This document shows, in pieces, positions 1 to 9,482 of a stretch of 64,000 nucleotides of DNA. The stretch is from Diphasiastrum complanatum (taxonomy: Eukaryota; Streptophyta; Lycopodiopsida; Lycopodiales; Lycopodiaceae): the NCBI GenBank assembly GCA_029204225.1, contig CM055109.1, positions 6,979,982-7,043,981 on the forward strand, in the 5' to 3' direction. Numbering within the stretch: position 1 is the stretch's first letter; each line of letters starts with the position of its first letter. The notes beneath the pieces are model-generated. The model saw only the letters and a list, made by a program, of their open reading frames with translations. It had not been told where the DNA came from and searched no databases. The translations under genes were made by a program, and so were the position numbers.

Positions 1-281
1 TACTTAGTTCTATAGATTCACTTGCATCCAATAGCCTTTTTAAACAAGCCTCCAAGACTTGTTCTTTATGATTGAGTTATACTCCTCATCCATAGCTTTC
101 CTCCAAATATCCTCTTTTTCAGCTTCCTTGAAAGAGTTGGATCCTTAGTTTCCAAAATTGTAGCCATATATGCCAACCTTGATCCTCATGATTTTTTACA
201 AGCCTAGAAAATCTCCGAGTTCCTTGTGTCCTAGACTCTCCCTATTCCAAAATAACACTATCCTTGATAGTTTCATAGTTA

Positions 282-800
282 TTAGTACCATCTAGGTAAT
301 CTTCTAGTATCTGATGTAGGATGCTTCCTACCTAGTGAAGTCGGAGGTGAATAAGTATCCCATGTACTTGATCTCTCGTTCCTTTTTCCTTTCTCATGCA
401 TGGTCACCCTAGGTGCTCCACCATAAGACTGAGTTTTCATAGGACCACACAAATCTGTACGAACAAGTTCTAGAACATTTCTTGCCCTAGAAGTACTAGA
501 CGGAAATTGCTTCATATGATGTTTCCCTAAGACACAGCCCTCCCAAAACTTGTGATCAGAAACAACTTAAGGTAAACTAGTAACCATATTGTATTTCCTC
601 AAGACCTGTAGACTATTGAAATTCAGATGTCCAAACCTTTCGTGCCATAACTTACTCACTGAAGCAATATTTGCAATACTTGCATGATGACCCACCATCT
701 GAGCCCGAAGTTTGTATAACCCTCCTACAAGAATGCTATCAACTACTACCACATTGTCCTTCCTCTTGATTTGAGACTGTTCTTTCATCAAAGTGTACAA
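282..800 (-). pseudogene. Copia pre-integrase domain and integrase fragment
   Basis: At 567-800 the minus strand encodes LVGGLYKLRAQMV followed by LWHERFGHLNF, the histidine-containing GAG-pre-integrase zinc domain that precedes Copia integrase. At 282-515 it encodes RTDLCGPMKTQSYGGA, the segment holding the first catalytic aspartate of the integrase core. After this segment the frame no longer resembles integrase, and the second catalytic D and the E are absent. A gap of about 50 bases with stops separates the two pieces. Confidence 0.8.
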
Positions 801-1125
801 TCATATCTTGCTTCGAAATAGCTAAAATAAGAGTGTAAGTTCTTCTTGATTCCTAGAAAATAAAGCACATTTTTTATGGCTCCAATCTTTCTTGAAGGTG
901 GTTGAACTTGTACTTTTCCAAATCACTTTATATCATATGTGCAGTTATCTCCCAACTTCACATTTGATCTATCATCTAGTTCTTGAAAACTAGATAATCA
1001 ATCTCACCTAGGTGTCGTATGTTTCAATGCACCTGAATCAATAAACCAACACTCCTCTTCCATTGAGCAGTCTCCTAAAGATGTTGATGCCAAAAACAAC
1101 TCACAATCGCCAAGATCCAAAGCAC

Positions 1126-1890
1126 TTAATTTGGTATTAGGTCCTTCTTCATCAGTAAAATTTTTGTCCTACTTCTTCTTGAACTTGTTTTTCCAGCACT
1201 CCTTTGTGTAAAGCCCTGGCTTTCCGCAAATAAAGCAATTTCCTTCTTGAATTGCTTTCTTGCCATCTTCTGGTTGATTTGATTGATTTTCTTGTTCATC
1301 CTACTGCTTCGTTTTCCCTTTGCCACCTTTCTTGGAACTTTGCCCTTGCTTCTTTGCTCATTGAAAGAAGGCCTTGTCTCCCATAAAGACAACATCATAA
1401 CAAAATTTTGATAGGCCAAAGCTAAACTACTAAGCATGATAGATACCAAAACTGAATCTGGAACACTTTCTCCAACTATAATAAGTTGTCCTCTCAAATC
1501 TTTCAATTGAGTAAAGCAATCCGTTACCGATTCACCTGTACCCATCTTTAATGTATGTAGCTTATTAGTTAAGAACAAAATTTGAGACTGATTTACAGTC
1601 TTGTATAAATTCTTTTGAGTATTCCAAGCCTCCTTTCTTTGGGTCCAGTAGCATCCCTGATGTGAGGAATAATCATATCTTTAACAAACAAGTTAATAAT
1701 ATGATGAGCTTTTCTCCTCTGCTTCAGATACTCTCACAACTCCCTATCTGTAGTTGGAGGTATCTCAACACATGTGGTAATGTCCCAATATTCTCAATCT
1801 TGGAGAATATTTTGCATCTTGAACTTCCAAAAGCTAAAGTTTGTACCATCTAGCTTACTAGATTCCGAAAACACAACATCATTCAATCCT
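1126..1890 (-). pseudogene. Copia gag (UBN2-type) remnant
   Basis: The minus-strand translation begins near 1890 with KLDGTNFSFWKFKMQ, the usual N-terminal landmark of plant Copia gag (leucine-aspartate-glycine followed by W and a K-M pair). It continues through a helical region with the GESVTDCFTQLKDL and LAYQNFVMMLSL segments typical of UBN2 domains. The longest open piece covers 1126-1578 (150 codons). At least one frameshift lies near 1590. The zinc knuckle expected after the basic stretch is degraded. It would normally encode the capsid-like protein that packages the element RNA. Confidence 0.8.
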
Positions 1891-2118
1891 ACCAAGGTCA
1901 AACAATTACACTGATTTGTTGCAACTTTCAATAGCCTAATTTTCAGCGATCAATATTTCTTCGACGATCCGATCTCCTCCTAGAAGATCCACGTTGTCCT
2001 CATATCAATGTTGACTCCACATGCAACTAATGCTCCTTCAACAATCCGATTGCACACCTACAAAAACAATCTCTCTCCCTCACGTGGAATCTTGATAACT
2101 TCCAAGATCAAGAAGCCA

Positions 2119-2130
2119 GCTCTGATACCA
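2119..2130 (-). other. Primer-binding site of the 1-2130 Copia
   Basis: The minus strand reads TGGTATCAGAGC, complementary to the 3' end of initiator methionine tRNA, the usual PBS of plant Copia and many Gypsy elements. It sits directly next to the LTR end at 2131. Confidence 0.9.
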
Positions 2131-2450
2131 TGTTGGAATTTGATGCTCAAATTCCAAATAGCAGTGAACGCATCATATTAGCAGTCAAATACAACAATCA
2201 AATCAACATAAGAGATTGAAGAGAACTTAGATTAATTGAAGAATGAGTATAGCCTTCTACAATGGAATGAATGGAATGAGCTAGCCCTCCTTACATAATT
2301 TCTCTAGTCCTTAGCAAAAGCTAAAAGCATAAGCAATAAGCTGATTACTATATTTGCTCTCTATTTTGGGTAAAGACCCTTAATAAATCTCTAAGTAAAA
2401 AATTACGTTCTATTCTAGGACTAGTGCACTCTCCCTCCTACATGCAAGAC
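2131..2450 (-). mobile_element. 5' LTR of the Copia element (outer boundary not resolved)
   Basis: Immediately outside the PBS the plus strand starts TGTTGGAATTTG, so the minus-strand LTR ends in CA as expected. No second LTR is present in the window for comparison, so the far boundary (about 2450) is a guess from where AT-rich LTR-like sequence gives way. Confidence 0.55.
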
Positions 2451-3729
2451 TAATTAATCTGACTTTAGGATGACTTTGATATACTAAAAATACAAATGGC
2501 CCCTAAAATAGCTCATAGGCATGGCCAAACCAACATTAGGGGTGCAAATAAACATTACTTTCTAGCACCAAGGGCCCATCCACACCACTTGCATAGAGGG
2601 TGGAATGGTAACGGCATCCATTCATCATCTTTGGCAGGGGACTTAATCGAATCTCTCTCATGGAGATATTCTATTCTTTACAAAGACTCATGACAATCAA
2701 GAGAGAGGATTGCCTATGTTTCCTAGTTTTAGGTGGGACGTGGTGTACAGAGCAAAGACAATTTCTGCCAGTGGCAAAGGTTCCGATGGGGTTTTCTAGG
2801 GATTCACTATCTCCTTACCTAGAATTTCTCAGTCATGATGAGCATGCACAATTCATGTGGTTCCATACTTCATATTAGTGTATTGGTTTTGAAAACGATC
2901 TCTTCATTGTTGTATATTACTTCCCTCTTGAGACCCCTTCCTTTGCCGATAGTATTGGCTCCCCATTTATTAGCAGAAATTAATTGTTACGTGGACATGA
3001 GATACATTAATGTATTGTTTCCATGAATAAAAAAAAGTAACAATAAATAAATGGTTCTTTGATTCTGAATGATTCTTTGATCGTGCTAATCATGAGATTT
3101 TGCTTTTCAATGTTTTCATTAGTACTCAAATGTTTACTTAATGTATTGTATGATGGATGTTTGATCATTGATCATGGATAAATCATAAATTAAAGTGTTA
3201 AGTGGAAGTTGGAACATGGAATCAACTACCTATTTTGTGAAGTTTGAATTGTGTCTATTCAACACTATCATGTGCACTTGTGAACGCTAATCTAGTTTCA
3301 AGCTTCAGCTTTTTACATGTAACATTGAACTTTGAAATGTATGTAGTCGATAGCAATCTAATACCTACAAGATTTTAGAAACCTGACATTATACATATTG
3401 CATTAGATATTTTTTAGTATTATATCTATAAAAATTTGCAAAAAACTTTCTTGCCGACTTTTTCCAATTCTGGACCCGGTTCATGTCAATTCATCCAATT
3501 CTGAAAAGGTTGATTTTGAACCGGGTGGAAACAATATCGATGTGTTGGGCCCCGTCACTTCTTATGGGGAAATATTTGTTACAGCTTGGAGAAGCCCAGG
3601 TTACTTTCCTTCCTCTCTTGCCTCTCTTGCTTTCCCACTCTAAGCCTTTCATCACAAATCCATGTCATCTCACTCCATTTGTCAGCCTTGGTACGATGAT
3701 GAGTGCCACTACCTTCATCAATAAGTAAC
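2451..3729. other. Unassigned intergenic/repeat DNA
   Basis: About 1.3 kb with only short open frames on either strand and no recognised domain. Part of it (from about 3480) could be the degraded upstream part of the LINE that becomes recognisable after 3730. Confidence 0.5.
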
Positions 3730-5071
3730 CACACTCACACTCATGCTCCTCATCTCTTGCATACCACTTGTCGATCCTATCACTGTGTACTCCGCCATAA
3801 AAGTTGTGCTTATGAAGTGTCTGAAGGGAGGAGACTTCTTAACCTTCTCTTTAGTTCTTCTTTGGGCGCTTTTTGGAGTGACTTCATACCACGTGCCCCA
3901 CTCCCCATCTTGTTAGATTTACAATCTTGGACTGATCATGCCACCACTCTTTATACCATACCTACTAACATTGCCATTCATTTCCCCCCCGTTCATCTAA
4001 GTTCTCATTCTTCACCTCTAATGTGGTACTAGTAGCCATTAGGTGGCCAAGGACTCTTCGTGCTTGTGATATTGAGGATCTTGGATCCAAGCTTTCCATC
4101 TACACTATTGATTCACTTTCCGCATTTTGGCCATATTGGTGTACGAACATCATCCATCCATTCCACACATGAGACCTGACAAGTACCATAATATCATGAT
4201 TGGTCATGTAATTGCGAAGTTATATGGCACGATTCTACAGTCAACTGTGAGTTCTGAGGTAGATACCAAGAGATTATTTGCTATGTTAGGCTTGGTTCAT
4301 GGCGAACAACTCTACTTCAGATCATATATGTACTCTCAGAGCTATCATTGAGTAGGCCAAACATAGACATAAGAGAGTCTTTTGCTGCTTTGTAGACTTC
4401 GGGAAAGCCTTTGATTCTACCATGATAGCAAGCATCGTGTCTATGAAAAAACCCAAGTCCCAAGGTCTCTAAATAAGCAAACAACATGAGAGTTTTAGGA
4501 TGTTTCAGAGGTGACTTGGATATTTCTAACCAGATATTGACACCATAGGAGTGAAGCAGGGTTGCTCCATTTCACCTACTCTCTTCGTATATTGCTGAGC
4601 TGGAGAGGGTTATCAGCCAATGCAGTGGTGTTGGTTGCAAACTCAATGACATATCGCTATTGTATTTGTATGTTCATGATGTGATTCTGCTCTCATTGAC
4701 CAAAGAGGGCCTTTAGAGACAGTTGGATAGCCTCCATACTTTTCTATACTAGTCAAGGCTTGAGGGCTAACATTTTAAATTTTGAAGACCAAGATCATGG
4801 TCTTCAATACTTCCAAGGCTTTATGTAGCATCAAGAGCTTATCTTCAACGGCAAACATTGGACGTAGTATCATCCTACACATACTTGGGCGTTTTTTCCC
4901 CAGACCTATCTTCTGTATGAGACGGGCAGTTGTGGCTAGACATGGGATGGTATACTCTTCCTTTGTCCAACTAGAGAGGTTCTGTTTTAGAAGATATTTT
5001 GTCCCCCATAGCCCTATTTGTTGCAGAGACATGGTGCACTAGTATATCTTCTTCTGATTTCTCTCATCTAC
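3730..5071 (+). pseudogene. LINE (non-LTR) ORF2 remnant, N-terminal and RT part
   Basis: The plus strand encodes, across several frameshifts, a linker with FWSDFIPRAPLP (about 3868-3905), then CCFVDFGKAFDS (RT motif A, near 4385-4420), GVKQGCSISPTLF (RT motif B, near 4550-4590), LYVHDVILL (RT motif C, near 4663-4690) and KTKIMVFNTS (4790-4820). This is the order of LINE reverse transcriptase. In motif C the first catalytic aspartate is replaced by histidine (codon CAT), so it was already inactive or has decayed. The frame runs straight into the Gypsy insertion at 5072 and resumes at 9850. Confidence 0.85.
5067..5071 (+). repeat. Left target-site duplication TCTAC
   Basis: TCTAC precedes the LTR at 5072 and is repeated at 9845-9849 right after the 3' LTR. 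The matching pair defines the insertion of the 5072-9844 Gypsy element into the LINE. Confidence 0.9.
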
Positions 5072-5438
5072 AGTTATGGACTTGGCTCATTACATACGCT
5101 GCATCCATTCTTTTATTCGTTATTATGCATAAGCAGGCCTAAGGGCCCTTTTTATTCATATACTGGCTATTTGGTCATATTTTTAGGACTTGGTCACGTT
5201 GATTTGGAGTGGGGGTCCTCCTATTGGGAGGGCGCACTATTTTCCCTCCAAATCCTATTCCCTCCCTTTTTTGAATCCTCTATTTGATTCAGGGAGAGGG
5301 TATATATAGGGCAGCATTGTATTCCTTTATTCAGTTTATGATGATTTCTCCTCTTTAGCCTCCTTAAGCATTCTCTCTTCCTGCTTTCTACATTAAGTCC
5401 TGCTTTCTAGCATAGCTAGTGAATCTTAGCTTGTAACT
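5072..5438 (+). repeat. 5' LTR of the Gypsy element
   Basis: It starts AGTTATGG and ends CTTGTAACT, so the ends form the inverted repeat AGTTA/TAACT instead of the usual TG/CA. A TATA-like stretch (GTATATATAGGG) lies near 5300 and is the likely core promoter of the element. The matching copy is at 9483-9844. Confidence 0.93.
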
Positions 5439-5452
5439 TGGTATCAGAGCAC
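5439..5452 (+). other. Primer-binding site of the Gypsy element
   Basis: TGGTATCAGAGCAC starts on the base after the 5' LTR and matches the initiator methionine tRNA type of PBS. Confidence 0.92.
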
Positions 5453-5589
5453 TTTCCTGATTGCTGAATGTCAGATCTGATTTTCTGATTGGGTGCCCAT
5501 TTTTCGCATTTTCTTTAGCAGAGCTTTAGCAGACAGATAGCGGAAGTACTTCCGCTAAATATGGCGGCCAAAAAAAAAAAAAAAAAATT

Positions 5590-6320
5590 TGGTAGATTAC
5601 TTCCGGCGCCTAAGTCCAGCTTGTTTGCAGGCTGTCTGTCGCCCAATTCCCTCATCTCTTTCATCCATTTCTCCTTCCATTTTCAGCCCTCTCTTCACTT
5701 TTGGTTGCAGGCTGTCCAACCCCTTCATACTTGTCACTATCGTCCGTTTTTGTCTCCGTTTCCAGCACTTTTTCAGATTTAGTAGAGGCTGTCCAGCGCC
5801 CTGCTAACCCATTACTTTCGTCGATTTTATCGGCAGCTTTTCATTGTTTTTGCAGATTTGGTAGCTGTTGTCCAGCGCCCTACTACCTCATTATTTTCGA
5901 CACTTTCGTCACCGATTTGCTGACCATTTTTTATCTTGATTGGAGGGTGTCCAGCGCCCCACATCACCATTATTTTCAGCTATTTTACTCATCATTTTTC
6001 AGATTCAGTAACTGCTGCCCAGCACCCTACTACCGTCTCATTATCGATTGCATCTCAATCAAAATTGTGGCATCGCAGGATGGGCCATTTGAACTATGGG
6101 AGCCTACGCTTGATTCTCTTCACCGACTTGTTGTCCGTTTTGGCTATTGATTGAAGGCTGATCGGCGCCTTACTTCAACACCATTGACTTGCTGCTCATT
6201 TTGCTGATTATTTGTTGGCTATCTAGCGCCCTCTTTCAGCACTTTTTTCAGCTTATTTGGTGCGAGTTGAGGATTCGGATTGGTGGCTGGTTGGCGCATC
6301 TATTTTGTCATATCTTCAGA
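5590..6320 (+). repeat. Degenerate tandem repeats in the Gypsy leader
   Basis: About nine imperfect units of roughly 70-80 bp, each recognisable by a core like GGCTGTCCAGCGCCCTACTA followed by a T-rich stretch containing CATTATTTTC. Cores lie near 5625, 5708, 5786, 5868, 5944, 6012, 6152, 6212 and 6282. A 149-codon open frame (5701-6150) repeats CCPAPYY-like words because of this periodicity; I regard it as a consequence of the repeats, not a proven protein. Confidence 0.75.
6048..6112 (+). other. Copia pre-integrase fragment embedded in the Gypsy leader
   Basis: Inside the repeat array the plus strand encodes KLWHRRMGHLNYGSLR. The spaced histidines and the GHLNY core are the hallmark of the Copia GAG-pre-integrase domain, which has no place in a Gypsy leader. 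Only about 20 residues match. Confidence 0.7.
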
Positions 6321-6449
6321 TTTTACCTCTCTTTGTTGGCACTACTGATTGGACGACGGATCACCACCACTCAGGTATTGCTTGCGCCCATTTGCACTTC
6401 CTTTGCACCTACTTGCTGTCTTTTTGCATGGCGTGTCTATCGCTCTGAG

Positions 6450-6843
6450 CCTACTCGTGAGAGGTTACATATATGGCCTACTTTTCGTCATGATCTTCGT
6501 ATGGCTATGATTGACCCACAGTGGTTGGTTCGCCAACGTGATCTGTTTCGTAGACTTCGCCATACTAGTGATTGGCTACTTATATTAATCAGTTTACTAA
6601 GCTTTCCTACCTTTTTACTGATCTTCATCCTACAGAGCTTATTCCACGTTTTATTGCCGGTCTTAGAGGCTCCTTACGATATGATGTCTCATCTTTTCGG
6701 CCTCCTACTCTCTCAGATGCTATCTCCTTGGCTACTACCTTGCAGCATAAGTATCCTGAGTTATCCACTTCTAGTTTTTCTCGTTCTCATTCCATTGCTT
6801 CTCCTACTTTGGATTCTTCTACTACCGTTCCTCCTCGCCCTCC
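6450..6843 (+). pseudogene. Gypsy gag (retrotrans_gag type), part before the MULE insertion
   Basis: The frame at 6572-6843 encodes MATYINQFTKLSYL, then PRFIAGLRGSLRYDV and DAISLATTLQHKY, the usual C-terminal half of plant Gypsy gag, followed by a Ser/Pro-rich tail. The preceding segment is in another frame (RDLFRRLRHTSD), so a frameshift lies near 6570. The related fragment at 18165-18486 has the same order (RGSLRYDVQSF, then AMSLASTLQRKY). Confidence 0.8.
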
Positions 6844-7523
6844 AATGTTTCATGGGCGCGTTTCGTATGTCGTTTCGAAACGCATTTGAAACGCGTACGA
6901 AACGTCTGGTTTAGGTTCAAAACGGGAAATTTTTTTAGGTTTTATTTTTTTTTAAATGTGTTTTTGAGGGTTTTTGGGGTTTACAGATGTCATAGAAAGT
7001 CTAGTAACAAGTAGATACATCCAATTTCATGAGAATGCTCTAGAGAATGCAATTTCAAGAAGAGAAGCTGTGTATGGTGACTATGGTCACTTTCCTCAAT
7101 CAATTATTGATACTGTCATGGATAGGTTATTAGGTGCGAGAATTTGTTCATGCCCATTGCCAGTACATACTACAAAGCTTATGGCGGATTTACAGATGTC
7201 ATAGACAGTCATAGTAACAAGTAGATACATCCAATTTCATGAGAATGCCCTAGAGAATGCAATTTCAAGAGGCGAAGCTGTGTATAGTGACTATGGTCAC
7301 TTTCCTCAGTCAATTATTGATACTATCATGGATAGGTTATTAGGTTGTGAGAATTGCCCATTGCCAATACATACTACAAAGCTTATGGCGTGGTTTCAGA
7401 AAAAAAAAAATTGTTTTTTTTTTTCAGTCGTTTCGAACACTGAAACGGCGTTTCGAAACGTCGTTTCGTACGTCCCGTTTCGAACGCGTTTCAGCGTTCG
7501 AAACGCGTTTCGAGGAAACACTG
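6844..7523. mobile_element. Mutator-like element (Pack-MULE type), 680 bp, inside gag
   Basis: A perfect 9 bp direct repeat TCGCCCTCC (6835-6843 and 7524-7532) flanks the segment, the TSD size of Mutator-like elements. The ends are inverted repeats: left TGTTTC-x4-GCGCGTTTCG, right (reverse complement) TGTTTC-x4-AAACGCGTTTCG, followed by many GTTTCGAAACG-like words on both sides. The interior holds no transposase but two tandem copies of a coding-looking segment, as in Pack-MULEs that carry host fragments. After removing it the gag tail PPRP runs into TPRPAF. Confidence 0.88.
6987..7399 (+). repeat. Tandem duplication (209 + 204 bp) of a captured coding-like fragment
   Basis: Two head-to-tail copies (6987-7195 and 7196-7399) differ by few substitutions and a small indel. 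Each encodes a stretch such as SRYIQFHENALENAISRR followed by VYGDYGHFPQSIIDTVMDRL and a CPLP(V/I)HTTKL end. Each unit is preceded by an intron-acceptor-like TTACAG. I do not recognise the source gene. The flanking TIR sequence is unrelated, which suggests capture from elsewhere. Confidence 0.75.
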
Positions 7524-7532
7524 TCGCCCTCC

Positions 7533-7660
7533 TACACCCCGTCCTGCCTTCGTTCGACGTTATTCAGCCGCAGAGTTCACTGAGATTTAGCAAAAGCGCC
7601 TCCGTTATCACTGTAAGAGTCCAGATCATCTAGCCCGTGATTGCCGACAGTCTCCTGGTC
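7533..7660 (+). pseudogene. Gypsy gag C terminus with damaged zinc knuckle
   Basis: The frame resumes after the MULE and encodes RYHCKSPDHLARDC at 7603-7644. This fits the CCHC knuckle except that the first cysteine codon reads CGT (Arg) instead of TGT. One stop codon (TAG near 7588) interrupts the lead-in. Confidence 0.8.
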
Positions 7661-7869
7661 CTCCTACCGCTGTTTTTTACCATGAGGCTCTTACTCCTGA
7701 TGATTCTGATGTTTATATCCGGATTCTTGATACTCCTGACCCACATTCTGTTGATGAGCCGGCTAACCCGCTTCCTGATGATCCTGCTTCCGCTGCTTGC
7801 CATGCACAGCTTGCTTATGGTACTTGGGCTAGGCGTCTTGGTTCTCGTTCTATTCGGTTACGTGTTCGC

Positions 7870-8200
7870 ATTTTGGGGCGAGAGTATATTGCTTTGGTGG
7901 ATACTGGCAGTACACATTCATTTATTAGCAGTTACATTTCCTCCAGGATTTGTGCTACACCTATTTCTTTGGTGGATACTGGTAGTACACATTCATTTAT
8001 TAGCAGTTACATTTCCTCCAGAATTCGTGCTACACAGTCTCTCAGTGTCGAGGTTGCTAGCTAACATTCTTTTATCAGCTCTCAGATGTTTCAGGGCTTG
8101 GACTATAGCATTGGTGACTTCTCTGGACAAGCCGATTTCTATATTATTCCTCTGGAGCGCTATGACATTATTCTTGGTGCAGATTGGTTTTCTTCACTGT
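7870..8200 (+). pseudogene. Gypsy aspartic protease with duplicated active site
   Basis: The frame encodes ALVDTGSTHSFISSYISSRI twice in a row: units start at 7893 and 7968, an exact 75-base period, so the DTG catalytic motif is present twice in frame. The C-terminal protease landmark YDIILGADWF follows near 8160-8190 after a frameshift and a stop at 8062-8064. A normal retropepsin monomer has one DTG. Confidence 0.85.
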
Positions 8201-8404
8201 TGTTGTGGATCTTTCTCAGCAGACATTGTCTTTTACACATGTTGGTCGACATCATTTACTTTCTGGTATTGATTCCCAAGGTGACTATCAGTTGGTTATC
8301 GGGAAGCAGTTTATGCGTAGCCTGCCAAAGGCTCAGTGTGCAGCTCTTCTTATCGTTTAGAGTACATCAGTTGCTTCTCCTCCTACTCCATCCATGGGTC
8401 CTCA

Positions 8405-8640
8405 GCTTCTGATGGGTACTGCTTATCATTCTACTGCTAATGGGCAGACTGAGGTCCTTAATCGGATCCTTGAGGATTCTCTTCGACATTTTGTTCCTCC
8501 TTCAAAGGATTGGGATTAGCATTTATGTTTGGCAGAGTATAGCTATAATAGCTCTGTTAGTACCAGCACTGGAGTTTCACCTTTCTTATTGGCTCATGGA
8601 TATGCTCCACTTTTGCCAGGGGTGCCTCTTCCTCTTGATG
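8405..8640 (+). pseudogene. Gypsy integrase, C-terminal half of the core
   Basis: The frame encodes MGTAYHSTANGQTEVLNR, the segment with the third catalytic residue (E) of the integrase core, then LAEYSYNSSVSTSTGVSPF. It is joined to the protease-RT linker at about 8395; everything between (RT, RNase H, integrase zinc finger, two catalytic aspartates) is gone. One in-frame stop (TAG at about 8516). Confidence 0.85.
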
Positions 8641-8669
8641 ACACCAGTTACCATTGCCTCTTTTTTATC

Positions 8670-9254
8670 CGGTGCTCGCAAGCTTATTGCTAGGGCTACT
8701 ACTCACTTACAGCATGTTCAGCAGCGCTATCAGACTTCCGTTGATCGTCATCGCCGTCATGTTGAGTTTCAGGTTGGTGATATGGTTTACCTCCGGTTAC
8801 GCTTTGCACGTCATCACTTTGTTCAGGGTCACGCTTCTGCTGAGAAGCTTGCACCACACTATTATGGGCTTTATTGTATCTTGGATCGGCTCAGCCCTGT
8901 TACATACCGGTTATAGTTGCCTGATTCTACCCGAGCCTGTGATATATTTCATGTTAGCGTTTTACGAGCTACCATTGAGGATGATGCTCCTCGCAATCTC
9001 ACATTTCCTACAGAGCCAGAGCTGTTCCTTTTTTTGCCAGTTGCCATCCATCAGGTTCGCCTTCAGCATAGTCGACGTCGCAGGCAGGTTCAGTTTTTAG
9101 TACAGTGGGATGGTTGTCCTCTTGAGGAGGCCACTTGGGAGCCTATTCATGTCTTTAATCATATACCATTATTGGCAGATCAGGCTCGAGCCCTCATGGC
9201 TTTAGTTCTTTCCTCTACTACAGATGTCATTGCAGATGTTCCCTCTACTTCATG
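8670..9254 (+). pseudogene. Gypsy integrase C-terminal domain and chromodomain
   Basis: Two frames, 8670-8916 and 8917-9254, together encode QVGDMVYLRLR, the GPF/Y-like end of integrase, and then QFLVQWDGCPLEEATWEP, a chromodomain core with its aromatic residues. This places the element among chromoviruses, whose chromodomain directs integration to marked chromatin. A stop at 8917 separates the two. Confidence 0.88.
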
Positions 9255-9482
9255 ATTCGGCTAGCTATGACTATTCTTTTTTTTGTTTTGTTGTAGTATT
9301 TGCTTAGTACTTACTTTACACATTTATGATACTTTTGGGGTATCTGTTGTCACGACTTATGTCCTCTCCATCAGTATTTCCATTAGTTCGTGATTTTTCA
9401 GTATTTAGCATGCTTACATTATTCTTTTAGATAGTCATTATGCTTGCTAGCCGGTGGAGGGCTTTGTTTTTCTGCAGGGGAG

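Larger units (their letters stand above)
1..2130 (-). mobile_element. Copia-type LTR retrotransposon remnant, internal region
   Basis: Reading the minus strand from 2130 down to 1, the order is PBS, leader, gag, zinc-knuckle region, pre-integrase domain, a short piece of integrase, then the start of reverse transcriptase at 1-240. This is the Copia order (IN before RT). Stops and frameshifts occur throughout, and most of integrase is missing between about 240 and 420, so it cannot encode a working polyprotein. The RT start is recognised by a KAMDEEYNSI-like segment around positions 45-95. The element runs off the left edge. Confidence 0.85.

Noticed and set aside
6189-6914. 241-codon plus-strand ORF rich in Leu/Ile/Phe
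   Set aside because: It is an alternative frame over the Gypsy leader and gag; the recognised gag words are in another frame and the hydrophobic composition comes from the T-rich DNA.
7637-8272. 211-codon very hydrophobic ORF, like a membrane protein
   Set aside because: It overlaps the protease; the DTG and ILGADWF motifs are in other frames. The hydrophobicity is a shadow of T-rich codons.
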